A stretch of 28,352 bases of DNA from an uncultured Streptococcus sp. (lineage in GTDB: Bacteria > Bacillota > Bacilli > Lactobacillales > Streptococcaceae): contig CAJZGT010000002.1 in NCBI GenBank assembly GCA_916048145.1, positions 1 through 28,352 on the forward strand, given 5' to 3'. The position numbers and the translations under genes are program-made. The notes below the pieces were generated by a model. The model ran no database searches. It was not told the origin of the DNA and worked only from the letters and a program-made list of their open reading frames with translations. Below, one piece after another: positions 1-7,935 of the stretch (positions within the stretch are counted from its first letter, which is position 1; each line of letters begins with the position of its first letter).

Positions 1-500
1 AGTACCGTGAAAGCATTGGCAATGTTGACCAGAGCCAGCAGCAACTCCTAGTGCCTTATATCTTTGAATTTCCAGCGGATGATGCCCTCCGTCTCAAGGA
101 AAGAATGCCTCTTTTAGAGGAAGTGGGCGTCTTTCTAGCAGAGTACGGGGAAAATCAATTTATCTTACGTGAACATCCTATTTGGATGGCAGAAGAAGAG
201 ATTGAATCAGGCATCTATGAGATGTGCGACATGCTCCTTTTGACCAAGGAAGTTTCTATCAAGAAATACCGAGCAGAACTGGCTATTATGATGTCCTGCA
301 AGCGATCTATCAAGGCCAATCATCGTATTGACGATCATTCGGCCAGACAGCTGCTTTATCAGCTCTCTCAATGTGACAATCCCTACAACTGTCCCCACGG
401 ACGTCCTGTTTTGGTGCATTTTACCAAGTCGGATATGGAAAAAATGTTCCGACGCATTCAGGAAAATCACACTAGTCTTCGTGAATTGGGGAAATATTAA
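1..500 (+). CDS. mutL: DNA mismatch repair protein MutL, C-terminal part (5' end outside window)
   Basis: The reading frame is open from base 3 to the TAA at 498-500, so only the last ~165 codons are present. The end carries [11 protein letters not shown], the conserved CPHGRP motif of the MutL C-terminal dimerisation/endonuclease-type domain, followed by a short helix ending in LRELGKY. In the family, MutL links MutS mismatch recognition to downstream repair. Streptococci lack MutH, so strand processing depends on other factors. A GTG at 51 could be mistaken for a start, but coding continues upstream of it ([10 protein letters not shown]). A BOX element begins on the last base of the stop codon. 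The N-terminal ATPase domain is not in the window, so the call rests on the C-terminal motif. Confidence 0.9.
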
Positions 501-604
501 TACTCTTTGAAAATCTCTTCAAACCACGTCAGCGTCCCCTTACCGTACTCAAGTACAGCTTGCGGCTAGCTTCCTAGTTTGCTTTTTGATTTTCATTGAG
601 TATA
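500..604. repeat. BOX element, A-C type (no boxB)
   Basis: The sequence begins atactctttgaaaatctctt and ends gattttcattgagtata, the two mutually complementary ends of pneumococcal BOX elements. The internal cacgtcagcgtc stretch matches the boxA region targeted by the BOXA1R typing primer. boxA runs straight into boxC (gcttgcggctagcttcctag) with no boxB. It starts on the last base of the mutL stop codon, so it forms the mutL 3' UTR. Confidence 0.9.
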
Positions 605-644
605 CAAAGTACAAAAAGTCTGGGAAAAATTTTCAAAATCAGAA

Positions 645-691
645 AAACGCATAAAATCAGGTGTTCAAAAACCTTGATTCTATGCGTTTTA
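645..691. terminator. Long inverted repeat, possible bidirectional terminator
   Basis: Arms at 645-661 (aaacgcataaaatcagg) and 672-690 (ccttgattctatgcgtttt) pair nearly perfectly around a ~10-nt loop. Short T runs follow on both strands, so the hairpin could end mutL transcription (plus) and the rib operon (minus). Its length and AT-rich arms also fit a relic of a small repeat or IS end. Nothing else is seen between the two BOX elements. Confidence 0.5.
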
Positions 692-721
692 TCATGGAAA
701 TATTTACTTTTTTTCTTCCGA

Positions 722-880
722 ATACTCGTCAAAAATCTCTTTAAACTATGTCCGTTTTATCAGTAATCTCAAAATAGTGTTTTGAGCTAATTCTGCCAGT
801 TTTGTCTGTAACATCGAAGCTGTGTTTTACCAATCTGCGACTGACTTCCTAGTTTGCTCTATGATTTTCATAGAGTATTA
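722..880. repeat. Degenerate BOX element, A-B-B-C type
   Basis: The ends (atactcgtcaaaaatctctt and atgattttcatagagtatta) match BOX termini. Between them are two diverged boxB-like units (ctcaaaatagtgttttgag near 768-786, then a weaker copy to about 833) and a boxC with tgacttcctagtttgctc. It is more diverged than the other three copies in the window, suggesting an older insertion. The remaining DNA to 929 shows nothing beyond the ribH 3' flank. Confidence 0.8.
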
Positions 881-929
881 AATTGCGATTTTGCCAAGTT
901 TCTTTATTCACTTAAAAGTAGAGTCTGTT

Positions 930-1397
930 CTATGCATCCAATGTGCGAATTAGGTTGACCATTTCAATAGCTCCTTGTGCACACTCAGAACCCTTATTTC
1001 CTGCTTTAGTGCCAGCTCGCTCTATGGCTTGTTCAATTGTATCTGTCGTTAGCACACCAAACATAACTGGGATTTCGCTATTTAAACTGATTTGGGCGAT
1101 TCCCTTAGATACCTCGCTACATACATAATCATAATGACTTGTACTACCTCTAATGACAGCTCCCAAGCAGATAATTGCATCATATTTTTTACTTTTTGCC
1201 ATTTTTGATGCAATCAGTGGTATTTCAAAAGCTCCTGGAACCCAGGCTACCTCGATATCTTTTTCGTTTACATTTTCTCTTTTGAGATTATCTAGTGCTC
1301 CAGATAATAATTTTGAAGTTATAAATTCATTAAATCTCGCTACAACAATACCTATTTTAATATCGTTCGCTACTAAATTACCTTCATAAGTGTTCAT
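930..1397 (-). CDS. ribH: 6,7-dimethyl-8-ribityllumazine synthase
   Basis: This 155-residue protein is the usual length for lumazine synthase, which condenses 5-amino-6-ribitylaminouracil with 3,4-dihydroxy-2-butanone 4-phosphate to give the riboflavin precursor. Family motifs visible are VPGAFEIP, the phosphate-binding [14 protein letters not shown] loop and [16 protein letters not shown] near the C terminus. It is the last gene of the operon. Its ATG abuts the ribBA stop codon, and its SD (GGAGG) lies inside the end of ribBA, so the two are probably translationally coupled. No strong T-run terminator follows directly; transcription may run to the hairpin at 645-691. Confidence 0.96.
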   Translation of the reverse strand: MNTYEGNLVANDIKIGIVVARFNEFITSKLLSGALDNLKRENVNEKDIEVAWVPGAFEIPLIASKMAKSKKYDAIICLGAVIRGSTSHYDYVCSEVSKGIAQISLNSEIPVMFGVLTTDTIEQAIERAGTKAGNKGSECAQGAIEMVNLIRTLDA

Positions 1398-2603
1398 TTA
1401 TTTTTCCTCCATATTTAAAATGTGACCCATTCGATTTTTCTTTGTTTCTAAATAAAAACTATCGTAAGGATTAGCTTCTATTTCGATTGGTATTCTACTG
1501 GAAATGGTAATTCCATATTTTTCTAACTGTTCAACCTTGTCAGGATTATTTGTCAGTAAATGTAGTGACTGTAGTCCCAGGTCTTTAAGCATTTGTGCTC
1601 CAATATAATATTCTCTTAAATCACCTTCAAAGCCTAATGCAAGATTGGCATCAAGCGTATCCATTCCTTGATCTTGTAAATGATAGGCTTTTAATTTATT
1701 GATAAGTCCAATTCCTCGTCCCTCCTGTCGCAAGTAAAGTAAGACACCCGAACCATTCTCAGCAATCATTTTCATAGCTTTATCGAATTGCTGTCCACAA
1801 TCGCACCGTAAAGAGCCTAAAACATCTCCTGTTAAACATTCAGAGTGGACCCGACATAATACATTGGCTTCGTCCTCTATGTTTCCCATAATAAGAGCAA
1901 GATGATGTTCCCCATTTAGCTTATCTATATAGCTAATTGCTTTGAAATTACCGTATCTAGTAGGCATATTGACAGTTGAAACTCGTTCTACCAGCTGATC
2001 ATATACTTTTCTATATTCTTGTAATTCTTTGATAGTAATTAGTGGGATCTTGTGTTTCTTCGAGAACTGAATTAAATCATCTGTTCTCATCATTTTGCCA
2101 TCATGATTCATTATTTCACAACATAGGCCACACTCTTTTAGTCCTGCTAATTTTAATAGATCAACAGTTGCTTCTGTGTGTCCATTTCTTTCTAGAACAC
2201 CACCTTTTTTTGCAATTAAAGGAAACATGTGTCCTGGCCTGCGAAAATCAGAGGGGCTTATATCTTCAGCTACACACATACGTGCGGTCAGTCCTCTTTC
2301 CTCTGCAGAAATACCTGTGGTCGTTTCTTTATAATCAATTGAAACTGTAAAAGCAGTCTTATGATTATCTGTATTGTTTTCAACCATAGGTGAAAGCATT
2401 AATTGATTAGCTAAACGTTCGCTCATAGGCATACAAATTAATCCTTTGGCATAAGTAGCCATGAAATTAACATTTTCTGTTGTAGCTGCTTGTGCGGAAC
2501 AAATTAAGTCTCCTTCGTTTTCTCTATCCTTGTCGTCTATAACAAGAACAAGTCGTCCCTTCTGCAATGCCTCTAATGCTTCTTGTATTTTTCGATATTC
2601 CAT
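1398..2603 (-). CDS. ribBA: Bifunctional DHBP synthase / GTP cyclohydrolase II
   Basis: A 401-residue two-domain enzyme supplying both riboflavin building blocks. Residues ~1-200 form 3,4-dihydroxy-2-butanone 4-phosphate synthase, with the acidic DKDRENEGDL motif near residues 24-33 and HTEATVDL further on. Residues ~205-401 form GTP cyclohydrolase II, with zinc ligands Cys256, Cys267 and Cys269 (SECLTG...RCDCG) and the EGRGIGL motif. Both active sites look intact. The ATG at 2603 has an AGAAAGGATG ribosome site and lies 19 nt after the ribE stop. Also called ribA in streptococcal annotations. Confidence 0.96.
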   Translation of the reverse strand: MEYRKIQEALEALQKGRLVLVIDDKDRENEGDLICSAQAATTENVNFMATYAKGLICMPMSERLANQLMLSPMVENNTDNHKTAFTVSIDYKETTTGISAEERGLTARMCVAEDISPSDFRRPGHMFPLIAKKGGVLERNGHTEATVDLLKLAGLKECGLCCEIMNHDGKMMRTDDLIQFSKKHKIPLITIKELQEYRKVYDQLVERVSTVNMPTRYGNFKAISYIDKLNGEHHLALIMGNIEDEANVLCRVHSECLTGDVLGSLRCDCGQQFDKAMKMIAENGSGVLLYLRQEGRGIGLINKLKAYHLQDQGMDTLDANLALGFEGDLREYYIGAQMLKDLGLQSLHLLTNNPDKVEQLEKYGITISSRIPIEIEANPYDSFYLETKKNRMGHILNMEEK

Positions 2604-2622
2604 TGACTAATCATCCTTTCTA

Positions 2623-3258
2623 CTAAAATCCATTTTGATATAATAGTTCCTTAGATATTTCTGATTTTGGAGAGTTATCCATCAGTTTTTGCACATATTT
2701 ACCTAAGATATCATTTTCAAGATTTACTGTACTCCCGACTTGTTTACTCTTAAGAATGGTTTGTTCCAAGGTATGAGGGATAACAGATACTGAAAAGTTT
2801 AGTTTGGAGACTTTAGCGACAGTCAGACTAATGCCATCAATTGTAATAGATCCTTTTTCAACTATTAAATCTAAAATTTCTTTTTGTGTGTTGATTTGAT
2901 ACCATACAGCATTATCATCTTTTTTTATTGACGAGATTTTTCCTGTACCATCAATGTGTCCTGTAACGACATGACCCCCAAGTCGACCGTTGACAGATAA
3001 GGCTCTTTCTAGATTTACCTCACTTCCATGTTTTAATAGAGTAAGAGCTGTTCGACTCCATGTTTCATTCATTACATCAACTGTAAAGGCTTGATGATTG
3101 AAATGAGTAACTGTAAGACAGATACCATTTACTGCTATACTATCGCCTAAATGAATATCCGTTAATATTTTTGAGGCTTTAATTGATAGTTTACAATTAC
3201 GAGAGTCTTTCTGTATTCTTTCAACTTTTCCGATTTCTTCAATTATTCCTGTGAACAT
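2623..3258 (-). CDS. ribE: Riboflavin synthase, alpha chain
   Basis: This 211-residue protein begins MFTGIIEEIGKV, the invariant N terminus of riboflavin synthase, and contains two tandem lumazine-binding repeats (about 1-97 and 98-200). NGICLTV and DGISLTV are the equivalent motifs in the two repeats, and GHVVTGHIDG marks the start of the second. It dismutates two lumazines to riboflavin. The gene overlaps the ribD end by 16 bp, implying coupled translation. It is often ribE in Gram-positive nomenclature and ribC in E. coli. Confidence 0.96.
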   Translation of the reverse strand: MFTGIIEEIGKVERIQKDSRNCKLSIKASKILTDIHLGDSIAVNGICLTVTHFNHQAFTVDVMNETWSRTALTLLKHGSEVNLERALSVNGRLGGHVVTGHIDGTGKISSIKKDDNAVWYQINTQKEILDLIVEKGSITIDGISLTVAKVSKLNFSVSVIPHTLEQTILKSKQVGSTVNLENDILGKYVQKLMDNSPKSEISKELLYQNGF

Positions 3259-4343
3259 GGATAAATCACTTCACTTTCTATGAGATAGTCATCTCCTATT
3301 TGAGAAAAAGCATAAGGTTTCAAGCTAATAGCGTCATTTGGCAAAGAAATACCTTCGCCTCCGACAGGAAACTTGGCACGGCCTCCAAAAATTTTTGGTG
3401 CAATATATATTTTCAGATCATCAACAATTTGTTGTTCCAAAGCACTCCAATTCATTAGACTGCCCCCTTCTAGAAGTAGGCTATCAATCTGCATGTTTCC
3501 TAGATGTTGCATTAAACTTGATAAGTCTATATGATTGCCTCTTTTCTTTATGGAAAGTATTTCACAGCCATGATTTTGATATAGCTTCATTTTATTTTTG
3601 TCTTCAGAGGAAGTGGCGATGTAAGTTTTAATATCATTTGCTGTTTTTACGATTTTAGAGGTAAGAGGAGTTCGTAAATGTGTATCGCATATGATACGGA
3701 TAGGATTTTTTCCTTCTTCCAATCTACATGTCAGCAAAGGATCGTCTTGAATAACAGTATTGACTCCCACCATAATCGCACTAACATGGTGTCGTAACTG
3801 ATGCACATGCTTTCTTGCCTCTTCCCCAGTAATCCATTTGGATTGGTTTGTTTTAGTGGCTATTTTTCCATCCATTGTCATTGCATATTTCATAAAAACA
3901 TAGGGTACATGCTGGGTAATATACTTTCTAAAACTTTTTATTAAGTTAAGACACTCATTTTCTAAAACTCCAACAGTAACTTGAAGATTATTTTCCTCAA
4001 GTATCTTTACTCCTTTTCCAGATACAATAGGGTTGCAGTCTAGGCTTCCAATGACTACTCTTGTAATACCACTATCAATTATAGCGTCTATACAAGGAGG
4101 TGTTTTCCCGAAGTGACAACAGGGTTCAAGTGTTACATAAAGCGTCGCTCCTACAGGGGATTCTCTACAGTTTTTAAGAGCATTTCTCTCAGCATGTGGG
4201 CCACCAAAAAACTCATGATATCCTTGTCCGATAATGTGATTATCTTTTACAATAACTGCGCCGACCATAGGATTGGGATTGACGTAACCAGCCCCTTTTT
4301 GTGCCAGTTTTATTGCTAATTTCATATATTCTGAGTCGCTCAT
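3243..4343 (-). CDS. ribD: Riboflavin biosynthesis deaminase/reductase
   Basis: Bifunctional enzyme acting after GTP cyclohydrolase II. The N-terminal cytidine-deaminase-like domain has zinc ligands His50, Cys75 and Cys84 with catalytic Glu52 (HAERNAL; EPCCHFGKTPPC). The C-terminal reductase domain (about 146-366) has KYAMTMDGKIAT and LLLEGGSLMNW. The start chosen is the ATG at 4343 (MSDSEYMKLA), preceded by GGAGG at 4351-4355, giving 366 aa, the family length. An in-frame upstream ATG at 4397 lies inside a terminator hairpin and lacks an SD, so it was rejected. First gene of the FMN-riboswitch-controlled operon. Confidence 0.95.
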   Translation of the reverse strand: MSDSEYMKLAIKLAQKGAGYVNPNPMVGAVIVKDNHIIGQGYHEFFGGPHAERNALKNCRESPVGATLYVTLEPCCHFGKTPPCIDAIIDSGITRVVIGSLDCNPIVSGKGVKILEENNLQVTVGVLENECLNLIKSFRKYITQHVPYVFMKYAMTMDGKIATKTNQSKWITGEEARKHVHQLRHHVSAIMVGVNTVIQDDPLLTCRLEEGKNPIRIICDTHLRTPLTSKIVKTANDIKTYIATSSEDKNKMKLYQNHGCEILSIKKRGNHIDLSSLMQHLGNMQIDSLLLEGGSLMNWSALEQQIVDDLKIYIAPKIFGGRAKFPVGGEGISLPNDAISLKPYAFSQIGDDYLIESEVIYPCSQE

Positions 4344-4355
4344 CTCACTACCTCC

Positions 4356-4390
4356 AAAAAAATATACCTTGAATAGGGGACTATTCAAGG
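4356..4390 (-). terminator. Intrinsic terminator directly upstream of ribD SD
   Basis: On the minus strand, CCTTGAATAG and CTATTCAAGG form a perfect 10-bp stem (plus arms 4367-4376 and 4381-4390) with a 4-nt loop. TATATTTTTTT follows, then immediately the ribD GGAGG. This is the second terminator-like hairpin between the FMN aptamer and ribD. Confidence 0.8.
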
Positions 4391-4415
4391 CATACAAAAG
4401 AGAACTTATGCAATT

Positions 4416-4454
4416 AACAAAAATACTCTGAAATGACAGGTAATCATTTCAGAG
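4416..4454 (-). terminator. Terminator of the FMN riboswitch expression platform
   Basis: On the minus strand CTCTGAAATGA pairs with TCATTTCAGAG (11-bp perfect stem; plus arms 4426-4436 and 4444-4454), followed by TATTTTTGTT. It lies 26 nt downstream of the FMN aptamer and is the probable ligand-controlled attenuator. Confidence 0.8.
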
Positions 4455-4480
4455 CACGCAAAAAGCACAAATATACTTTC

Positions 4481-4589
4481 ATCTTCTTTCATCCAGACTA
4501 TACTGTCGGCTTTGGAATTTCACCAAATCATGCCTTTCGGCTCGTGGGCTATACCACCGGTAGGGAATTGCACCCTGCCCTGAAGATAG
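4481..4589 (-). promoter_or_regulatory. FMN riboswitch (RFN element)
   Basis: Read on the minus strand, the segment contains the conserved RFN blocks in order: TCTTCAGGGCAGGGTG, AATTCCCTACCGGTGGT, AGCCCACGAGC, GGTGAAATTCCAAAGCCGAC and AGTCTGGATG, closed by complementary ends CTTC/GAAG. FMN binding to RFN elements lowers riboflavin gene expression. Here the downstream terminator hairpins indicate transcriptional control of the ribD-ribE-ribBA-ribH operon. Confidence 0.97.
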
Positions 4590-4606
4590 TTATTCAATTA
4601 CAGATG

Positions 4607-4635
4607 ATTATAGTACTTAATTTTGAATATGTCAA
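4607..4635 (-). promoter_or_regulatory. Promoter of the riboflavin operon
   Basis: On the minus strand a consensus -35 TTGACA (plus 4630-4635) and -10 TATAAT (plus 4607-4612) are separated by 17 nt. They lie immediately upstream of the FMN riboswitch. Both hexamers are perfect, so basal transcription should be strong and control left to the riboswitch. Confidence 0.92.
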
Positions 4636-4708
4636 CAGATAAACATAAATTATTTTTGATATACTGTATTTGTGATAATCGATTCTCGCTCCTCGGATAA
4701 AGAAAATA

Positions 4709-4717
4709 TGATATACT
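4709..4717 (+). promoter_or_regulatory. Extended -10 promoter for ruvA-tag
   Basis: TGaTATACT (extended -10) lies 30 nt upstream of the ruvA ATG. No good -35 hexamer is seen at 16-18 nt spacing; the extended TG may compensate. The position fits, but the assignment is by eye. Confidence 0.5.
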
Positions 4718-4747
4718 AGATAAACGAAATAAGAGAAAAGGAAAACT

Positions 4748-5341
4748 ATGTACGAATATTTAAAAGGAATCATTACCAAAATCACTGCCAAATACATTGT
4801 TCTTGAAACCAATGGTATCGGTTATATCCTGCATGTGGCTAATCCCTATGCTCACTCAGGACAGGTTAACCAAGAAGCTCAGATTTATGTGCATCAAGTC
4901 GTGCGTGAGGATGCGCATCTACTTTATGGATTTCGCTCAGAAGACGAGAAAAAGCTCTTTCTCAGCCTGATTTCAGTTTCTGGGATTGGTCCTGTGTCAG
5001 CTCTTGCTATTATCGCTGTCGATGACAATGCTGGTTTGGTTCAAGCCATCGAAACCAAGAACATCACCTACTTGACCAAGTTCCCTAAAATTGGCAAGAA
5101 AACAGCCCAGCAGATGGTGCTGGACTTGGAAGGCAAGGTAGTAGTTGCAGGAGATGACCTTCCTGCTAAGGTGGCAGTGCAAGCTAGCGCTGAAAACCAA
5201 GAATTGGAAGAAGCTATGGAAGCCATGTTGGCTCTGGGCTACAAGGCAACTGAGCTCAAGAAAATCAAGAAATTCTTTGAAGGAACGACAGATACAGCTG
5301 AGAACTATATCAAGTCTGCCCTTAAAATGTTGGTCAAATAG
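4748..5341 (+). CDS. ruvA: Holliday junction DNA helicase subunit RuvA
   Basis: This 197-residue protein is full length for RuvA, the tetrameric junction-binding subunit that loads RuvB for branch migration. It starts [12 protein letters not shown], the OB-fold domain I. Domain II holds two helix-hairpin-helix motifs ([13 protein letters not shown] and [13 protein letters not shown], about residues 70-120). A flexible linker (~130-150) leads to the RuvB-binding domain III, ending SALKMLVK. The SD AAGGAAA precedes the ATG. tag follows 9 nt after the stop, so the two repair genes are probably cotranscribed. Confidence 0.97.
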   Translation: MYEYLKGIITKITAKYIVLETNGIGYILHVANPYAHSGQVNQEAQIYVHQVVREDAHLLYGFRSEDEKKLFLSLISVSGIGPVSALAIIAVDDNAGLVQAIETKNITYLTKFPKIGKKTAQQMVLDLEGKVVVAGDDLPAKVAVQASAENQELEEAMEAMLALGYKATELKKIKKFFEGTTDTAENYIKSALKMLVK

Positions 5342-5350
5342 GAGCAGAGC

Positions 5351-5914
5351 ATGACAAAACGTTGTTCGTGGGTCAAGATGACCAATCCGCTCTACATCGC
5401 CTATCATGATGAGGAGTGGGGCCAGCCCCTCCATGATGACCAAGTATTGTTTGAGTTGTTGTGTATGGAAACCTATCAGGCAGGCCTGTCTTGGGAAACG
5501 GTGCTCAACAAACGCCAAGCTTTCCGAGAAGCCTTTCATGGCTATCAAATTCAAGCGGTCGCAGAGATGACCGACACCGAATTGGAAGCCTTGCTGGAGA
5601 ATCCAGCCATCATCCGAAATAGAACCAAGATTTTTGCTACACGCGCTAACGCTCAAGCCTTTCTACGACTACAGGCAGAGTACTGCTCTTTTGATGCCTA
5701 TCTTTGGTCTTTTGTTGAGGGAAAAACTGTCGTTAACGATGTTCCTGATTATCGCCAAGCCCCAGCTAAAACACCTTTGTCTGAGAAATTAGCCAAAGAT
5801 TTCAAAAAACGAGGCTTCAAGTTCACAGGCCCAGTCGCTGTCTTGTCTTTTCTACAGGCTGCAGGACTAGTTGATGACCACGAGAATGATTGTGAGTGGA
5901 AAAGCAGGAATTAG
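5351..5914 (+). CDS. tag: DNA-3-methyladenine glycosylase I
   Basis: A 187-residue member of the Tag family, which excises 3-methyladenine from alkylated DNA. It opens TKRCSWVKMTNPLYIAYHDE and contains the family block TYQAGLSWETVL. The four zinc ligands of the family appear as Cys5, His19, His177 and Cys181 (DHENDC near the end), and Glu40 aligns with the catalytic-pocket glutamate. The SD (GGAG) overlaps the ruvA stop, so this is the second gene of a ruvA-tag operon. It ends just before a bidirectional terminator. Confidence 0.95.
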   Translation: MTKRCSWVKMTNPLYIAYHDEEWGQPLHDDQVLFELLCMETYQAGLSWETVLNKRQAFREAFHGYQIQAVAEMTDTELEALLENPAIIRNRTKIFATRANAQAFLRLQAEYCSFDAYLWSFVEGKTVVNDVPDYRQAPAKTPLSEKLAKDFKKRGFKFTGPVAVLSFLQAAGLVDDHENDCEWKSRN

Positions 5915-5951
5915 TGAGTACAGGTAATTAGAATATTTGAGAATATAGAAA

Positions 5952-5977
5952 AAAGCTGAGAAATTCTTCCCAGCTTT
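5952..5977. terminator. Bidirectional terminator between tag and the LD-carboxypeptidase gene
   Basis: AAAGCTG (5952-5958) pairs with CAGCTTT (5971-5977). The plus strand continues into ATTTG and the minus strand into a TTTTTT run, so it can end both converging transcripts. The right arm overlaps the stop codon of the leftward gene by two bases. Confidence 0.75.
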
Positions 5978-7007
5978 ATTTGTTATAGTCAAAGCGGATG
6001 ACTTGCTCCTGTGCATCTACATGGGCGTGGATTCCGAAGGGTACAATTGCTCTTGGAGTTGCGTGGCCGACATTTAGATTATAGATAATCGGGATATTGC
6101 TGTCAATAATATCCAATAGTGCCTCTTTATAGTCGTCATAGAAAGTTTCATCCATAGGTTTTCCTACCAAGAGTCCACTGATGACCTCAAATATACCAGT
6201 GTTTTTTAAAGTCCGCAACATCTTTTTGAAGTCTTCTGGATCAGGCTTTTCTTCGCTTGTCTCTAGCAAGAGGATCTTTCCTTCCCAGTCTGACAAGTCA
6301 GGGAAAAGTTTGTATTTTTGGCAGAGCTCCGTGCTATCTGTGTATCGATAGTTGTCAAAGATATCGTAGAGGGATTCGAGGCAACCACCGAGGATTTTTC
6401 CCTCGAACTGTGCATTTCCTTGCAACAAGTCAAAACCGGTATTTGCATGCCTGACACGAGGTGTCCCCAGAGCCTTGGGACTAAAATCAGTTCGTTCCTC
6501 ATACCAAACGTCACTAGGGCGGATTTCTAAGATTTTTCCAGTCTCAATCAATTCTTTAAAGTAGTGAAGGCTATAGGCTAGCATTTCTTTGTCCAATTCA
6601 CAAATGTCTGCTAAGAAGGATTGCCCATAAAAAGTCTTGATTCCTAGTTTATGCAACATGAGATGGTTCATGGTTGTATCCGAGAAACCAAGAAATATTT
6701 TTTGTTTGATAACCTTTTGGAGTTGGTCATTTTCAAAAAGATAAGGTAGTAAGCGATAGGTATCGTCTCCACCGATGGCACATAGGATCATATCGATGCT
6801 ATCATCAGAAAAGGCATGAATCAAATCCTCTGCACGAGCTTCAGGATGGTTCTTGATAAAGTCTAAGCCTTTTAACGAATGGGGCAAAAAGATAGGATTG
6901 AGTCCCAGGTTCTTGAGACGTTGGATACCCAAGTCCACTTCGTGTTTGACAAAGTCCACTCCGATAATGCCACTAGATAAACTAACAATACCAATAGTAG
7001 AAACCAT
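5976..7007 (-). CDS. S66-family peptidase (LD-carboxypeptidase / MccF-like)
   Basis: A 343-residue cytoplasmic protein of the S66 serine peptidase family, which includes peptidoglycan-recycling LD-carboxypeptidases and MccF-type microcin C immunity enzymes. The serine nucleophile is in GFSDTT, the conserved glutamate in LLLETSEE, and the conserved histidine in NVGHATPRAIVPFG. The start IGIVSLSSG is the typical N-terminal strand. AGGAGG at good spacing supports the ATG at 7007. No signal peptide is seen, favouring an internal substrate. LdcA-like and MccF-like subgroups cannot be separated by eye. A BOX element sits in its 5' leader. Confidence 0.85.
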   Translation of the reverse strand: MVSTIGIVSLSSGIIGVDFVKHEVDLGIQRLKNLGLNPIFLPHSLKGLDFIKNHPEARAEDLIHAFSDDSIDMILCAIGGDDTYRLLPYLFENDQLQKVIKQKIFLGFSDTTMNHLMLHKLGIKTFYGQSFLADICELDKEMLAYSLHYFKELIETGKILEIRPSDVWYEERTDFSPKALGTPRVRHANTGFDLLQGNAQFEGKILGGCLESLYDIFDNYRYTDSTELCQKYKLFPDLSDWEGKILLLETSEEKPDPEDFKKMLRTLKNTGIFEVISGLLVGKPMDETFYDDYKEALLDIIDSNIPIIYNLNVGHATPRAIVPFGIHAHVDAQEQVIRFDYNK

Positions 7008-7033
7008 ATCTTATCCTCCTAGAAATAGATTGA

Positions 7034-7132
7034 TAATCTTCGAAAATCTCTTCAAACCACGTCAGCTTTATCTGTGCTTTGAGCAACCTGCGGCTAACTT
7101 CCTAGTTTGCTCTTTGATTTTCATTGAGTATG
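7034..7132. repeat. BOX element with truncated boxB
   Basis: boxA (cttcgaaaatctcttcaaac, cacgtcagc), a short boxB remnant (tttatctgtgctttgagca) and boxC (acctgcggctaacttcctag ... ttttcattgagtat). It lies 26 bp upstream of the S66 peptidase start in its leader, so it may be transcribed with that gene. Confidence 0.88.
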
Positions 7133-7204
7133 AGCCTATTTTATCACAAAAGATAAGAGGAAGCTATGTGGGATTTCAGAAGAATGCTTTTAAATCAAGA
7201 AAGT

Positions 7205-7238
7205 AGTAAAAAAGCAACCGCACCTGCAGTTGCTTTTA
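7205..7238 (-). terminator. Terminator downstream of the corA-DUF1129 unit
   Basis: AAAAGCAAC (7211-7219) pairs perfectly with GTTGCTTTT (7230-7238). In the minus direction the stem is followed by a T-rich run and lies 9 nt past the stop of the 7247-7924 gene. Confidence 0.85.
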
Positions 7239-7246
7239 TCATTCTC

Positions 7247-7924
7247 TTAATAACGTGTTGGTCCTGCACTTGCACTGCGGATGTTCAAGCGTTTCTTGAG
7301 ATAGAAGCGAAGGGCTAGGAGGACTGCTCCGATAATAGCTAGTGGCAATGGAGCAAGTACTGGGTTAAGGTTAGCTGGTAGGAAGCTTGTTGCAAAGAAG
7401 ACAAGCAACCAAAGGAACATAGAAGCTAGGATAACTAGTACAGATTTCCAGAAAGGCGGACGTTGACTGCGGTCCATATCTGGTCCATAGTATTGGTAAA
7501 CAAAGTAGTACATCAAGTAGAAGGCAAATCCACCAACCAGTCCAACTAATAGGAGAGTGACAAATCCATAGCCGAAAGCTTGATCTGCCGCAAAGAAGGT
7601 TGTGAGGGCGCTGACGAGGGCAAAGAGGCTAGTGATGAAAAGGGCTGAGTCCATAATCATGAGTTTTGGATCATCATTTTCTTTTGGATGCTCTTTTTCA
7701 TATTGTTCCTTGACAGTGAAACTATGAGCCCAATGAGTTGGTGCGCCATAGAGGGAACGAGCAGTCGTACCTTTGGCTTGCTCCTCAAGGATTTGGGGAA
7801 TAACTTCCTCAAAAATAGCCTTGATTTCAGCGTCTGTTTTTCCATCTTTGATGAATTGTTGGGTAGCGATGTGGACAAACTCTTGGTTTTTCTTTGTTAA
7901 TTTTTGTAGATCAATCTGAGACAT
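7247..7924 (-). CDS. DUF1129-like membrane protein
   Basis: A 225-residue protein resembling the DUF1129 family of Firmicute membrane proteins. A soluble N-terminal part (~1-95, charged, with KGTTARSLYGAPTHW near the middle) precedes four hydrophobic spans, roughly 95-115, 120-145, 160-185 and 188-210, and a basic tail. The ATG at 7924 is preferred because GAGGAG lies just upstream; the longer in-frame ATG overlaps corA. It starts 11 nt after the corA stop, so it is almost certainly cotranscribed with corA. Function is not known; a role alongside CorA is inferred only from adjacency. Confidence 0.8.
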   Translation of the reverse strand: MSQIDLQKLTKKNQEFVHIATQQFIKDGKTDAEIKAIFEEVIPQILEEQAKGTTARSLYGAPTHWAHSFTVKEQYEKEHPKENDDPKLMIMDSALFITSLFALVSALTTFFAADQAFGYGFVTLLLVGLVGGFAFYLMYYFVYQYYGPDMDRSQRPPFWKSVLVILASMFLWLLVFFATSFLPANLNPVLAPLPLAIIGAVLLALRFYLKKRLNIRSASAGPTRY

Positions 7925-7935
7925 AGGAACTCCTC

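Noticed and set aside
500..604. Possibility that the 100-bp repeats are RUP elements
   Set aside because: The cacgtcagcgtc block matches the BOXA1R-defined boxA, and the boxC end is present; they are BOX elements.
4751..4758. TACGAATA, the competence sigma-X (cin-box) octamer, at codons 2-4 of ruvA
   Set aside because: It lies inside the coding sequence, and at this base composition one or two chance copies are expected in a window this size; no supporting T-rich context was found.
4594..4812. 72-aa hydrophobic minus-strand ORF between rib and ruvA
   Set aside because: It overlaps the rib promoter and the ruvA start and has no SD; AT-rich intergenic DNA explains it.
4997..5656. Long minus-strand ORF (219 aa) across ruvA and tag
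   Set aside because: It is antisense to two well-supported genes, has no SD, and shows no recognisable domain; it reflects codon bias of the opposite strand.
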